Part shown: piece after piece, positions 11,201 to 22,100 of the stretch
Layout of the letters: each line of letters starts with the position of its first letter
Numbering within the stretch: position 1 is the first letter of the stretch
Origin: Antedon bifida
Lineage: Eukaryota > Echinodermata > Crinoidea > Comatulida > Antedonidae
Length of the DNA stretch: 64,000 bases
Reading direction: 5' to 3'
Assembly: GCA_963402885.1 (NCBI GenBank)
Contig: OY727101.1
Span: forward strand, 14,236,417-14,300,416
Position numbers and translations under genes: made by a program
Notes under the pieces: model-generated
The model's database searches: none
Told to the model about the DNA's origin: nothing
The model's input: only the letters and a program-made list of their open reading frames with translations

Positions 11201-14200
11201 CAACAACTTAAACATGGATTGTGAATGTGATAAAATGCAAATAATGCGTGCGACGCAAAATGGTGTGAAAATAAAATTGATGACGATTTACGAACAAAAA
11301 AGGACAGACAGACAGACTATGTTTTTGTGTGTTTCGTGTGTGAACGTATCATTTCATTAAGGGGACAAAAAAAAACATATGGCACACTTATCTCAGTTTT
11401 CATTATCTTTAAATGCATTATTGTTATATTAATATGGTGAATGAATTCAAACGCACCGCGCGGTGCCACAACTCTTGAATTTGCAAAGCCTATTATCAAT
11501 ATCTATTTGTTTTGCAGCTGCTCAGACAACTGCAGTTGTAACAGATGCTTACGAAGGTAAGACTAAGATACATAATATATAACGTTTAGTTTACTAATTC
11601 AAAAATGTAATAATATTTTACGACGGCTTCAACTTATGACAATTGCACTTACGAGCGGTAACGGTAAAAGCGGTAAACGGAAAACAACTATATATACACA
11701 CAACGTGAAAACACGCCGAGGATAAACATTCACGTGGAACTTAACAAACTAGGTTTTCCGCTTACCGTTTATCGCTCGTCGTCTGTGTAAGATATTGTCT
11801 ATGCTTATTATTATTCATTTACGTAAAAACATATAGCCATAAAGCAGATACCTGGTTTAGGAACCCAAGTGACCCTCGAATTCTGGAGGCCTCGAGCGTT
11901 TTTTAGCTTTTTCGACATATTTGAATGCTTGATTTTTTCCTCTGGGCACTGCTTAGGGGCCTCCATAAGCTCCGGGCCCCTGGGTTTAGCCAGTGAGCGC
12001 TCATAGCCGCTACGCCACTGCCTATAGCCATGTGGTCAATACTTTTTCTACCGCAACGGTTAAATCATTAGACTATTATTAATACACTTTACCATCCTTA
12101 TTTTTTTCAGAAACGACTCAACAGCAAGAAGAAAATATTCAAACAGGTACAATAATATTATAAAACATACTTTTCACTGAAAATACATTTTCAATTAGAA
12201 GTTTCCAATCCATTGTTTTTGTCATGTCGGGCTTGCTTTGACGCAAAGCAGAAAGGTTTACGATTGTTACGTAATACATACAGTAATAAAATAATACATA
12301 CAATTTCGTCTGAACAGCTAAAGCTTGGTTCCCACTAGGACGAAACGAATCGACTAATCAAAAGCGAGGGATTATTGGAACTATCGCTTTGATTGGTCAA
12401 TGCGCTTGCGTTGCGGCTTACGTCCTTCCAGTACGTCCAAGTGGGAACCATGAGCTTTACAGAGGATAACTGTTGGGATAGTTAAGTTTAGTAGTTTAGT
12501 GACAATTAGTAATATTTAATTTACAGATGTCCAATGCGGTGATTCATTTATGACTATATTGGTTGGTGATAGCTCCCTCATCGATCAAACTCACTTTCCA
12601 CCACATCTACTGGATCCAAGTTGCACTGTGACGAGTCAGGTGGACATCGATGGCGTTTCTTGGCTTGCTTTTATGACAAGATACGATCAGTGCGGTACAA
12701 CGGTTGAGGTAAGGATCGTAGCTTCTAACCCCACAAAGAATTGTTTTCTCTAAAAGCTCTCGCACATCCCGATATCAATTTTCATATTAAAAAACAAATG
12801 TAGGGCTATCCTATCCATTTTACTGTGTTAAACTTTGTATATTGCGCTATACAAATTTAGTCAGTCCAAATTTGGTTATGAATGAATTATCGGTACTGTA
12901 TTGTATATAGATGATAGGAACATTCTGTGATACACTGTCAAATATGTATCACATGTAACGCTTGTACCATAGGCCATAACCCTAACCTAGCCTTAACATA
13001 CAGTACATAGCGAGTAGGCCTACATTATTCAGTACGTTTGTGTCAGGTTGGACAATATAGACAACCGTACGCGGAGGACATGGAAGACGATGCACTGCAT
13101 CATAATAACGGCAAATAATGAGAAAATTGCTGATTATAATTTTACCGATTCTTTTTAAAGTTTTCAGACGATTTTGTCGAATACTCAAATTCGGTATTTT
13201 TGAAACAAGCCAGTTTGGATAAAGTGATTTCAAGAGAACACCAATTTGAATTTCCCGCCAAGTGCAAACTTCAGAACACCGGCAAATCCTCCGTCATCTT
13301 CGACCCACAAGAGGTGTCCGTACTTGGTGAAGAAACAGACGGCAACGGAAACTTTACGTTTAGTTTAGATATATACCAACGTGCGAACTTCACCAATCCA
13401 TATGCTGACAGTGATTATCCAGTAGTTGTTGATCTTGGTCAGACGGTGTACTTTGGCGCGCATGTGCTGTCGTATACAAAAGACGTCAAATTGTATATTG
13501 ACTCATGTGTTGCAACAGCAAGTTCTGATGAATCTGCGGCGTTGAGATACGATCTGATACAAAACAGGTAGACTTAAAAAAATAATGTTGTCTACGATCT
13601 TCTTTATAAATATCGTACATGCGTATACACCACGTGGAGAAAATAGTAGGCCCAGCCGTGCATAATCTCCAGGCGTGTGTAGGACGCAACGCAAGGACGT
13701 AACGCAACACAAGGTGATTTGACCAATCACAAGCGATGGATTATTCGAACAGTCGCGTGTGATTGGTCAACTCGCTTGCGTTGCGTCGCTAGTGGGAACC
13801 ACAATTAAGATTCTTTCAATTGATCGCAATTTCTTGACGAACAGTTACGAAAATAACTTCTGCTTTAAATTAAGTATATGGTGATTTATATTTACCAACA
13901 AATCCAGGATTAATCAACATGAAATCGTAAATAAAAGATACATACTAATGTCACCCATTTTCTGTAGCTGTCATTAGGTACATCTTAACTGACTATTGCA
14001 AGTCATTGAGATATAAGCCTAGGTACGGAATCCGGTCCAAGGAAACTGGATAACAATAGGCCTAACATTTAATCGGGAAGAAATGCGTCTAAACAATTTC
14101 TATAATTATTGTAAATGTACTAAATGTGTTTATTTTGTTTAAAGCTGCCCTTCTGATGCCACTACGTCATTCGCAGACTCTCAGAGCACTGGACAAAATG

Positions 14201-15300
14201 TCTACTTTTCGTTCGACGCTTTCAGATTTGTTGAAGATCAATACTTGGTAAAGTCATCCCATTAAACTGTTTATTAAAATAGGTACACATAAAGCAACGC
14301 AATGGCGTCGCCGTAGACGCAACCGATTGACCAATGACAAGCGACCGTTCAGATAATTCATCGCTTGTGATTGGTCAACCACTTACATTGCGTTGCGTCT
14401 CTATAGTGGGAGAACAAAGTATAAGAATGCATATGCGATTTCATTATGGTATGTTACAATAGAACGTTATCAAACGATTATTTCAACGGGTCGTAGCTAA
14501 AAATCATATTTTTTTATATAAGGTTTACGTACACTGTGCGATGTCCGTATGCAATGGTAGCGACCCAACGTGCAGCAGATCGTGTGAACAGCGTAATAAA
14601 CGATCCCCAATGACGTCACTGAAGACGAAAAAAGTAATAAAAGGACCACTGTTTCTACGTCAACCACCAGTAGTGGCCAACAGTGTGGGTAAGTAGGCCT
14701 GACGTTCGCATGGATGGTACCAATGTTTTCATATGAGAGGCAGAAATGTGTATGTTTTCATCTGCGTGTAAAAGAGATGAACATACACCATACATGTCAA
14801 AGTAAGCTACGCTTGTTGGCCGATATAGAAAAATATATTGTAATGGTCTTGTAGCAATATGATATCGGTAGATAACACAATAAAGTGATACTGAAATGAT
14901 GAGCATATCTGTGCGAGTGAAAAAAGCTGCCATATTGTGCGCTAATATCCTTTGCCATTCTTACAAGCGGATTTGGTCAAAAAATGGAACTTTAGTTTTT
15001 TCTTCCTCTCCTGGTAATTTTTCCCTTTATTTTTCGGTACCATAACCTTTAAAAAAGAATGAACAACTGATTCTCTCTTCCTTTCCATTCACAAATACCT
15101 TTTCTTTTATAGAATATCAAGCCGACGCACCAAGCTCCAAGAATAGTTTCACCACCCTACCCGTCACTTCAATGCTTATCGCCATGAACATGCTCTTAAT
15201 CGTCGGAGTCGCTGTTTACCTTAAACGATACAAGTCTGCTAAGAAGACCTCTTCTTCTTCGCATCAATATCATCCTCTGTTTCAAGATGTCGAGGAGTAA
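8284..15300 (+). CDS. SRCR-ZP domain single-pass membrane protein (DMBT1-like), 10 exons
   Basis: Exons: 8284-8359, 9171-9509, 10361-10681, 11518-11556, 12111-12146, 12527-12708, 13161-13567, 14145-14247, 14523-14688, 15113-15300. They join in frame to 611 residues from the ATG at 8305, or 618 from the in-frame ATG at 8284. Domains (611 numbering): signal peptide 1-18; SRCR1 19-131; SRCR2 132-238; Thr/Gln/Glu linker 239-263 from two mini-exons of 39 and 36 nt; ZP domain about 264-515 with ten cysteines, including DPSC, CGT and the late SCPSD block; furin-type site RNKR at 518-521; hydrophobic helix about 567-586 followed by KRYK; tail with YHPL (a YxxPhi-type sorting signal) at 602-605. ZP modules polymerise extracellularly after furin cleavage, which fits the site placed between ZP and helix. 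Each SRCR has six cysteines. Exon 7 is best started at 13161, because the AG at 13167 breaks the frame. The role is probably in adhesion or pattern recognition (inference). Vertebrate DMBT1 is the nearest known architecture. Confidence 0.9.
8712..8840. repeat. Family E interspersed repeat, partial copy
   Basis: TTTTTCATTTATCTGTTTTT, GTATATCTCA, CAAACATAA, ATAAATGGAAGTAATTTT and CCACTGATGAATGAATGAA are shared with 21912-22018. Lies in intron 1 of the SRCR-ZP gene. Type of element unknown. Confidence 0.7.
9640..10085. repeat. 32-bp minisatellite in SRCR-ZP intron 2
   Basis: About 14 units of GCGAGTCTCACACACGATGA plus TTGCGTGTTGTA. Two short units (ACACATGATTACG) and one with an added CGTCA occur. 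It separates the exons for SRCR1 and SRCR2. Confidence 0.95.
10950..11172. mobile_element. Fold-back element with 27-bp inverted ends
   Basis: GGCAATCTAACAACAGGGTG at the left pairs with the reverse complement of the right end (CCTGTTGTTAGATTGCC). The 170-base centre is richer in GC (CCGCGCGCCGCGG). Lies in the SRCR-ZP intron after SRCR2. Confidence 0.75.
11651..11788. mobile_element. Short inverted-repeat element
   Basis: CGAGCGGTAACGG...GCGGTAAACGGAAAAC at the left pairs imperfectly with GTTTTCCGCTTACCGTTTAT and CGCTCGTCGT at the right. Same SRCR-ZP gene, next intron. Confidence 0.6.
11845..12032 (-). mobile_element. Family F, tRNA-like SINE copy
   Basis: On the minus strand the element begins GTGGCGTAGCGGCTATGAGC, which fits a Pol III A box (TGGCNNAGYGG), then GAGCGCTCACTGGCTAAACC. 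The rest is shared with copies near 39905 and 55850. A clear B box is not visible, so SINE is a proposal. Confidence 0.5.
12319..12458. mobile_element. Family B MITE
   Basis: Ends are AAGCTTGGTTCCCACTAGGA and the inverted copy (GTGGGAACCATGAGCTT), flanked by TA. The centre has GATTGGTCAA facing a mutated inverted partner. Lies in the SRCR-ZP intron before the first ZP exon. Confidence 0.8.
13680..13803. mobile_element. Family B MITE, left end lost
   Basis: Begins AGGACGCAACGCAAGGACGT, has the paired TTGACCAATCACAAGCGATG and GTGTGATTGGTCAACTCGCT arms, and ends GTGGGAACCAC. Lies in the SRCR-ZP intron after exon 13161-13567. Confidence 0.8.
14290..14416. mobile_element. Family B MITE, outer ends decayed
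   Basis: Retains GCAACGCAATGG, GACCAATGACAAGCGA, TCGCTTGTGATTGGTCAACC and TGCGTTGCGTCTCTATAGTG. It is the third copy within introns of the SRCR-ZP gene. Confidence 0.75.
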
Positions 15301-16184
15301 TTTAACAAAGAATATCGATACATAAATTTTCATTTTTGGAAATTATATATGTCTATATAAAAATAATTATATACAAATTATGTAATTGGTTTAGCCTACA
15401 TTAATTAATTAGTAAAATGTATTAGTTATATTATAATACCGTATACCGCCGACGTCAACAACGTACGAGTTTCGAAAGAGCTGTGAAAGTACATTATAAC
15501 AAAGATATTTCTGATTTTAATAAATGATTTAATAAAGTGTTTAATTTTACACTGAGCTCCTATACTTTTATTGAGTGTTGTGATTTATTTAGTACTTAAA
15601 ACGATGTTTAAAAACCAACACAAAAAGGCTTAATACGGCACCGTAGTACCGCGCCTCATTCGGTCACTTGCGGCATTATTGAATTATTTTCAAGAAACTT
15701 ATTATAAAAGAAAAGTTGTTTTTTAAAGCAAAGTAACTCCAGATGAAAAAAGGGGAACACATGAGAATTCGACAAGCAAAATTGTTTTTCTTCTGGTTTT
15801 TGACCTTATTTCCAGTTGCAACTCACATTATATTTTTGTTTTTCTTGACCGTATATTAAATAAATTGTGCTGTCGCATAAACGAATTTGACGCACAGTAT
15901 TCTATTTGATCATTTTCAAGAAGAATCATCTCCATTCTTATGAATAAAAAGATCGCCCTCATGCGTCAATATTTACAATAATTCTCCCACGTCAACAAAA
16001 ACACTATTGTTATTGGCTAATGGTTGATTGCTTATTCATGAAGCTTGAAAGAACCCGACAGTGACCGACACAACTTATCCATTGATTAGTTGCTGCGCAA
16101 CTTAACACAGAGAATTAGCCTGGACTTACTAAACGAAATCGAAGGTTTGGTAGAAATACAAAACCGCAATTAACGTCTTCTTAA
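15301..16184. other. 3' UTR of SRCR-ZP and upstream region of PPP1R14
   Basis: After the polyadenylation signals nothing coding is seen. ATTGGCTAATGG near 16013 contains an inverted CCAAT box about 170 bases before the PPP1R14 ATG. Confidence 0.45.
15519..15536 (+). promoter_or_regulatory. Polyadenylation signals of the SRCR-ZP gene
   Basis: Two AATAAA hexamers (15519-15524 and 15531-15536) lie about 220 bases after the stop codon at 15298-15300. They are the first such signals on this strand after the last exon, which suggests a 3' UTR of about 240-260 bases. Confidence 0.5.
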
Positions 16185-19100
16185 ATGGCTGCTATAAACG
16201 ATTCAAGGGTATCTTTTGACGGTAATGGAGGACCGGTAATCACAGACGATAAGAACAAGAAAAGAAATTATAATGTAACTTGTAAATATAACAGGAAACA
16301 AATGCGGTTACGTTTGGAAATTGAAGAATGGATGGATGGGGAACTACGGGTGATCTTCGATTGTGAGGTAAGTAGTAAGGCGATCGAGGGCCCTCCTGGC
16401 CCCTGGATGATGCTGAATGTTTTATATAAATAGTACCCACAAATATTTAGGGGTAAGGTCTGGTGGGGTGTGGAGTAGTTGCTTAAAGATGACCACAGTT
16501 CAAGTGACCGGTAGATTTGAGAGAAGAAAATTAAACTATAGGTTGACTAGAAAAAAAAATGGTACAAAGGGATGATACTTAATAAACTGGATATTCATTT
16601 ACAAAATTATTAAATAAATTAAATTAAATATACTAGATTTGCAAACAAATATTTTGTATTGAAAAGACACCAAAATTATTATAAAATGCTTCAAATATCA
16701 TTTAATTAATTATTTAACATTTAAATATAAATAATGATGAAGAATAGTGTCCCCTTAATAGAGGTTGGCTGTATTGTTAAGACATAATATTTCCCCTTTT
16801 TTTCACAAAGTTTCCCCTTAGTAAGGGTGTCCCCAAAGGATAATAATAACCCTAATAATATAGTAACATAATGTATGTGATTAGATATAAAATTATATCA
16901 AAATTATTAACCAATTACAGCCTGCAAATTCCTCTTTATAATTTGTAAATCCAAAAACTGCTTTTGCCAATTGAAATTTCTTCGAATGCAGTTTCAGACG
17001 TATCGCCAGAAAATGTGATGAATGAATAAATTCATGTTTCATGACATTTCAAATACTTTCGTCGTATAATTTGCTTTCATCGTATCAATGATACGACTAA
17101 CAGTTTTTAAGTGATGGCTTTCTGTCAGTATGCGTTACATTTACCTGTGATAAAGTGGTATGACATAAAAACGTACATATATTTTCACGTAAGCAGAACT
17201 GTGTGTAACCTGCTTAATTATAACAAATTATTGATCATTTTTGTATATACAATGACTATTAATTATGAGCTTGTACTGTATGTATTTTTAAGTGCAAGTC
17301 AGGGCTAAAAACAAGTATAATTTTCTAATGTTTTATGTGACATATTAGCTTAAAAGTGTTCATTTTAAGGGTCTAATTATTTAAATATTTATTTTGGTTG
17401 GAAATAAAAAAAGCAATTATGATTCCCAAACCTTTAAGTTTTTGTTAATGTTCATATACATACACTATCACACCATAACATCCCTGTTCGTTGCAAATCA
17501 AAAGCTCCTTATGATAATATTAGATGAGGATTCATAAAGAAATAGATTCACAACAACAAAAAACATCAGCTCAGTTTTTATTTATTATATATAGGTTTAC
17601 CAAGTTCATATTGAACGGTTTTTGCGTAGTATAGAAATGGTCTTCATTTTAGGGTTTAAACTTGGTGTATTCTCAAAATTAATACCGTATCCTCTGGTAT
17701 AATCCCACTTTGGGTCTAATCCCACCTCCTACTTTATGTCTAATTTCACAAACAGCAATATCCCTAGGTGTAGTCCCAGTATTGACTTTTGGTCTGGATG
17801 TAAACCCTCTCTAGCCATTTCAGACAAGTTTTTACAAGATAAACTTACCAATCATTTTTTTTCCTGAACCAGGCTTTCCCCAGGTATAGTCCCACCCCCA
17901 AAGTCAAGGCAATTTCTTTTATTTATTATTTATTATAATACCAGAGGATAACAGTAGTGTAAAAGGGATACAGGCATTGTAAAGCTTGAACAAAAAACTG
18001 ATATATGGTTAGAACATTACCACTAGATGTTCAGGAAACACTTTGTTCAAAAACACATTCCTTGACCTTAAAGCTGTTAAAGTCAATGTTATAAATAATT
18101 AGATTTTAAATGGAGGTTCTGAAAATGAACAATTATTCCATAGAAAATGTGTTTCTTTGTCCAACACACACAGTTCATACTCATTATAAATTACAGAATA
18201 ATGTATCTTTAAATTGGCTTTGAATTACATGATGCATATAATATAGTATGTTGAGTTCTAAAATACTTAGCAATCAGGCTTAAAGAAAAAATCTCTAAAC
18301 AAAGAAATATATTTTTGAAAAATTATATTAATACCAATTCTTTCCCGAATATGACCTTGTAATAGTGCTAAGGGGAGTCAGAGTATGAATTTGGGGAAAA
18401 TTAGGGGGTAGGGTATACTTGAATTGCAACTATGGAATGTACCAGAACTCGAATTTGGCCTAAATACATTAGTGGGGTTTGAGTAGTGCTCAGACGTGCT
18501 GAAGCCATATTTGCATATTTATTTAATTATTGATTGTTTGCCATTGAGATGTGCCAAATACCCCTTTTACACCGCCGAGCTTATAACAAACCCGGGTCGT
18601 GTCCGGATAAATTTCCATTTCACACCTGATTCATTAACCCGGGAATGACACGGGTTTCGTGTATTTACACTGCAAAATACCAGCCCGTGTAAATGTTCTA
18701 GATCATTCGAAATATCGCCCTCTCACGCACGAAGAGAGACCCTAGTAACGGTCTGCTCATTATACCTCCTACAATTTTGTTTTATGGCAATACACACAAA
18801 AATTGGGCCTACTCGTGAAGAATAATATCTTGAAATAAAAATGAATAATAAATAACCATAAGTTTTATTTAATAAATGAGCGAATAAACAAAATCAATCT
18901 TATCTTAATTCTATGTAAATTAAATAATATAGTGAGCGAGGATAGTAAACAAACGGGTAAAGATACGCTGAGCGTTTTACACCGCAAACACGGGTTCATC
19001 CCTGGTGCGTCCCGGGTTGACTTGACGCTGAATACATTCCGCATCACTTACCCGGGTGATTCAGCGACCCGGGTAACTTTTTACGTCGTTTACACCGGCC

Positions 19101-22100
19101 TACATTTCCGCATTTTTGCGTCCCGGGTACGACTCGGGTTATACAATTCCGGATCAACTCCGCATTTTTACTGCCGGTGTAAAAGGGGTATAAGTTATAA
19201 TTTAAGCATTTTAAGCAATAATGTTCAAATTAAGATCAATAAAAAAATGAGTTTCTCTAAATTATTATTAATACAGCCACAATATATTTTACACATACAT
19301 GTACACAGTCTACAAAAAATGCAACAACGAATGGCAGAACATTTATCGCTGTTCGACAAAGTTGCTTATTCGACTAATGTGCTTATTCGATCATTTACGG
19401 TGTATAGCTGAACACCTTTTATAAAATTATCAGATGTTAGAATATGCATACTGCAGATATCACTCTGTGAAATACACGATAGATGAAATGATATACTATG
19501 CAAATGTGTTCTTAAGATTGAAGTACTAATGGAATACTAGTTTATTTGGTCTTTATACAATTTTAAGTGTTTTATACAGTAATGTTTGTATTCAAATATA
19601 AAGTGTAAATAATCTTTATCATTTCCCTGAATTTTTAGTAGCAATATTATCCCTGGAATTGGGTTATTCAAATTTTAAGTGCAAACACTTTGTTTTAAAT
19701 CATTATTTAAAGGAGTGACACCTATGTGTACATACAGTATAGGTGTTCAAGGAATGGGGGAAGCTGGCAAGGACTCCTACATTTTGTAAATTGCAATGTT
19801 AAGCTCTGTTATATCTTGGGGTGGGTCAAACTTAAAGTCTTTCTGACTTATATGACTCTCCCCCCCCCCCCACATGATTACTTCATTGCATTTATTATAC
19901 TGTATGTATGTTATAATATTGTGGAAATAAATTGAATTGAATTGAATTGAATGTCCATATATCATATGGGCACATCACATTTTTTTATCACATAAAGTTT
20001 GATAGTGTAGACAAGGCTTAAAAGATAGGACAATAGGTCAGCACTTCACAATTTGTAGACCCTCAGCCCCATTGAACTACCTCATTTCAAAATAGTGGAT
20101 CCGCCCACTTATACTTAGTGCAAATACTGAGTATAGTACATACAATTTACTTCAATTTTGAGTATGTACCACCTGTATATATACAGTATTATATTTGCTA
20201 CCCTATGTCCCTGATGAACACTACTTCATTGAGTCAAAACAATAAGTACATTTGTTTTTAGCTTGAACATAATCTTCATGTTGATTGAGAACAAGTATTT
20301 TTAGTCTACACAATTCAGTTTATTATTGAATTGTTCAAATAATTAAATCAAACCATTGTTCTTTAGAGTTCTCCACGATCAAATTTATAGCAGTAAAGTG
20401 TTTGAGCCAATGATCCTGACTGCTCACAGGGGTTTATAATGGATAAGATCAGGGTTACAAAGTACATTTTGGTGTAGACAAGGTCTCTTTGGATTGGAGG
20501 GTCATGCAATAACCCAGTATCAGGTGTTGGTGTATATATAATATTATACCATACTTCAATTTCAATATATTTCCACAATATTATAACATACATGATTTAC
20601 AAAATGACATAATGTTAAAACCAGTTTGTTAATAAATAAAATTGCATATAAACACAATGAAAAGTAGTTCAGTCAGCCATGTGGGGGGAGAGTTATATAT
20701 GTCAGAAAGATATAACATTAAATACAAAAAGGAAAAAAAATTACATAAACTTAATAATATATAAAAGAAAACAAAGCTACAATTTCTATTTAAACCACTT
20801 TATATGATCTTAACTGGTTTTATGAACAAATATATATTTAACATTCATCAAATCTAGAAAGTACTGTAGGCTGGTGGCCAACATTACTGTAGTAGACCAT
20901 CGTATAGCTACAGTACTATACTTACAATGTGTTCATATGGGTATCATATGAAGAATTTGTAAGACCATAAAGGAATTATACTTGTGAGACAGATTCAACA
21001 AACTGAATTGAAGCCCATTTTTCTTTAATTTGTCATTACAATTTCTGTAAATACATTGTAATTACAATTAGTTAGTTTCATCATTTTTTTATCCAAATAA
21101 CTAGAATTTTATTTACTAATATTTTTCATCAACTAGGTCTATCCACTCCAGTAATTAAAATTATGTAAATCTACGATTTATACAACAATATTTGTTATTG
21201 TTATATGTTAATTATTATTTATTTGTCATTGAAATTTCTAGAAATATATTAGTTAGAATTAATTATTTTTCATTATTTTTTTTATCCAAATAACTATTAT
21301 TTTGTTTACTTATTTTTTATTAATTAAGGCTAATACATTCTAATAATTAAAATTATATAAATCTACGATTCATACAACAATACTGTACTTGTTATTGTTA
21401 TGTTAATTAAATATCATATCAATATAATTTCAATATTTTCTATGGCCTTAGAGAGATGACGCTATTACCATGACTACTGTATAAATAAAATATATATTAT
21501 ATATTTTATTCTTTTTCATCAATTATCCACTCCAGTATTTTAAATTATGTAAATGTATGATTCATACTGTAGCACAGAATATTTGTTATTGTATGCTAAT
21601 TAAATACAGATATTAAAGTAATGGAATCTTCTTTGTTATGGTTTCATTAATTGAGTTAAATCTAGAATACAATGCTATTCCCCTTTGTCTCTGTAATTGA
21701 GTTAAATGCTGTACAAATAATACAGCATTTGCCACTTGTCCCTGGAATGAGTAAACCTATTATAGGTCTATCCATGGCAATATATGAATAATAATACAGG
21801 CTAATTAAATGATAAAAACAAAGGACAGTAATGCTATTTATACTATAGTGTTTACAGTATATATATTAAAATACACACTTTATTAAAGGAACAATCAGGC
21901 TCAAATCAAAAGTTTTTCATTTATCTGTTTTTGTATATCTCAGAGCAAACATAAATTCTATGTATGTTTTATATGCAAATGACAATAAATGGAAGTAATT
22001 TTCCACTGATGAATGAATATTTTCGCCAGTGTAGCATAGTCAATTGCTATTGCTACACAATACCATGTTTTATTGCTACATATTTATTATTGTTATAGCC

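Noticed and set aside
13200..13571. Start of an independent protein at 13200
   Set aside because: No ATG; the frame continues upstream to the acceptor at 13160 and is the second ZP exon.
18932..19411. 159-codon plus-strand ORF
   Set aside because: It starts inside the 630-bp transposon and runs out past its end; no transposase motif and no similarity recognised.
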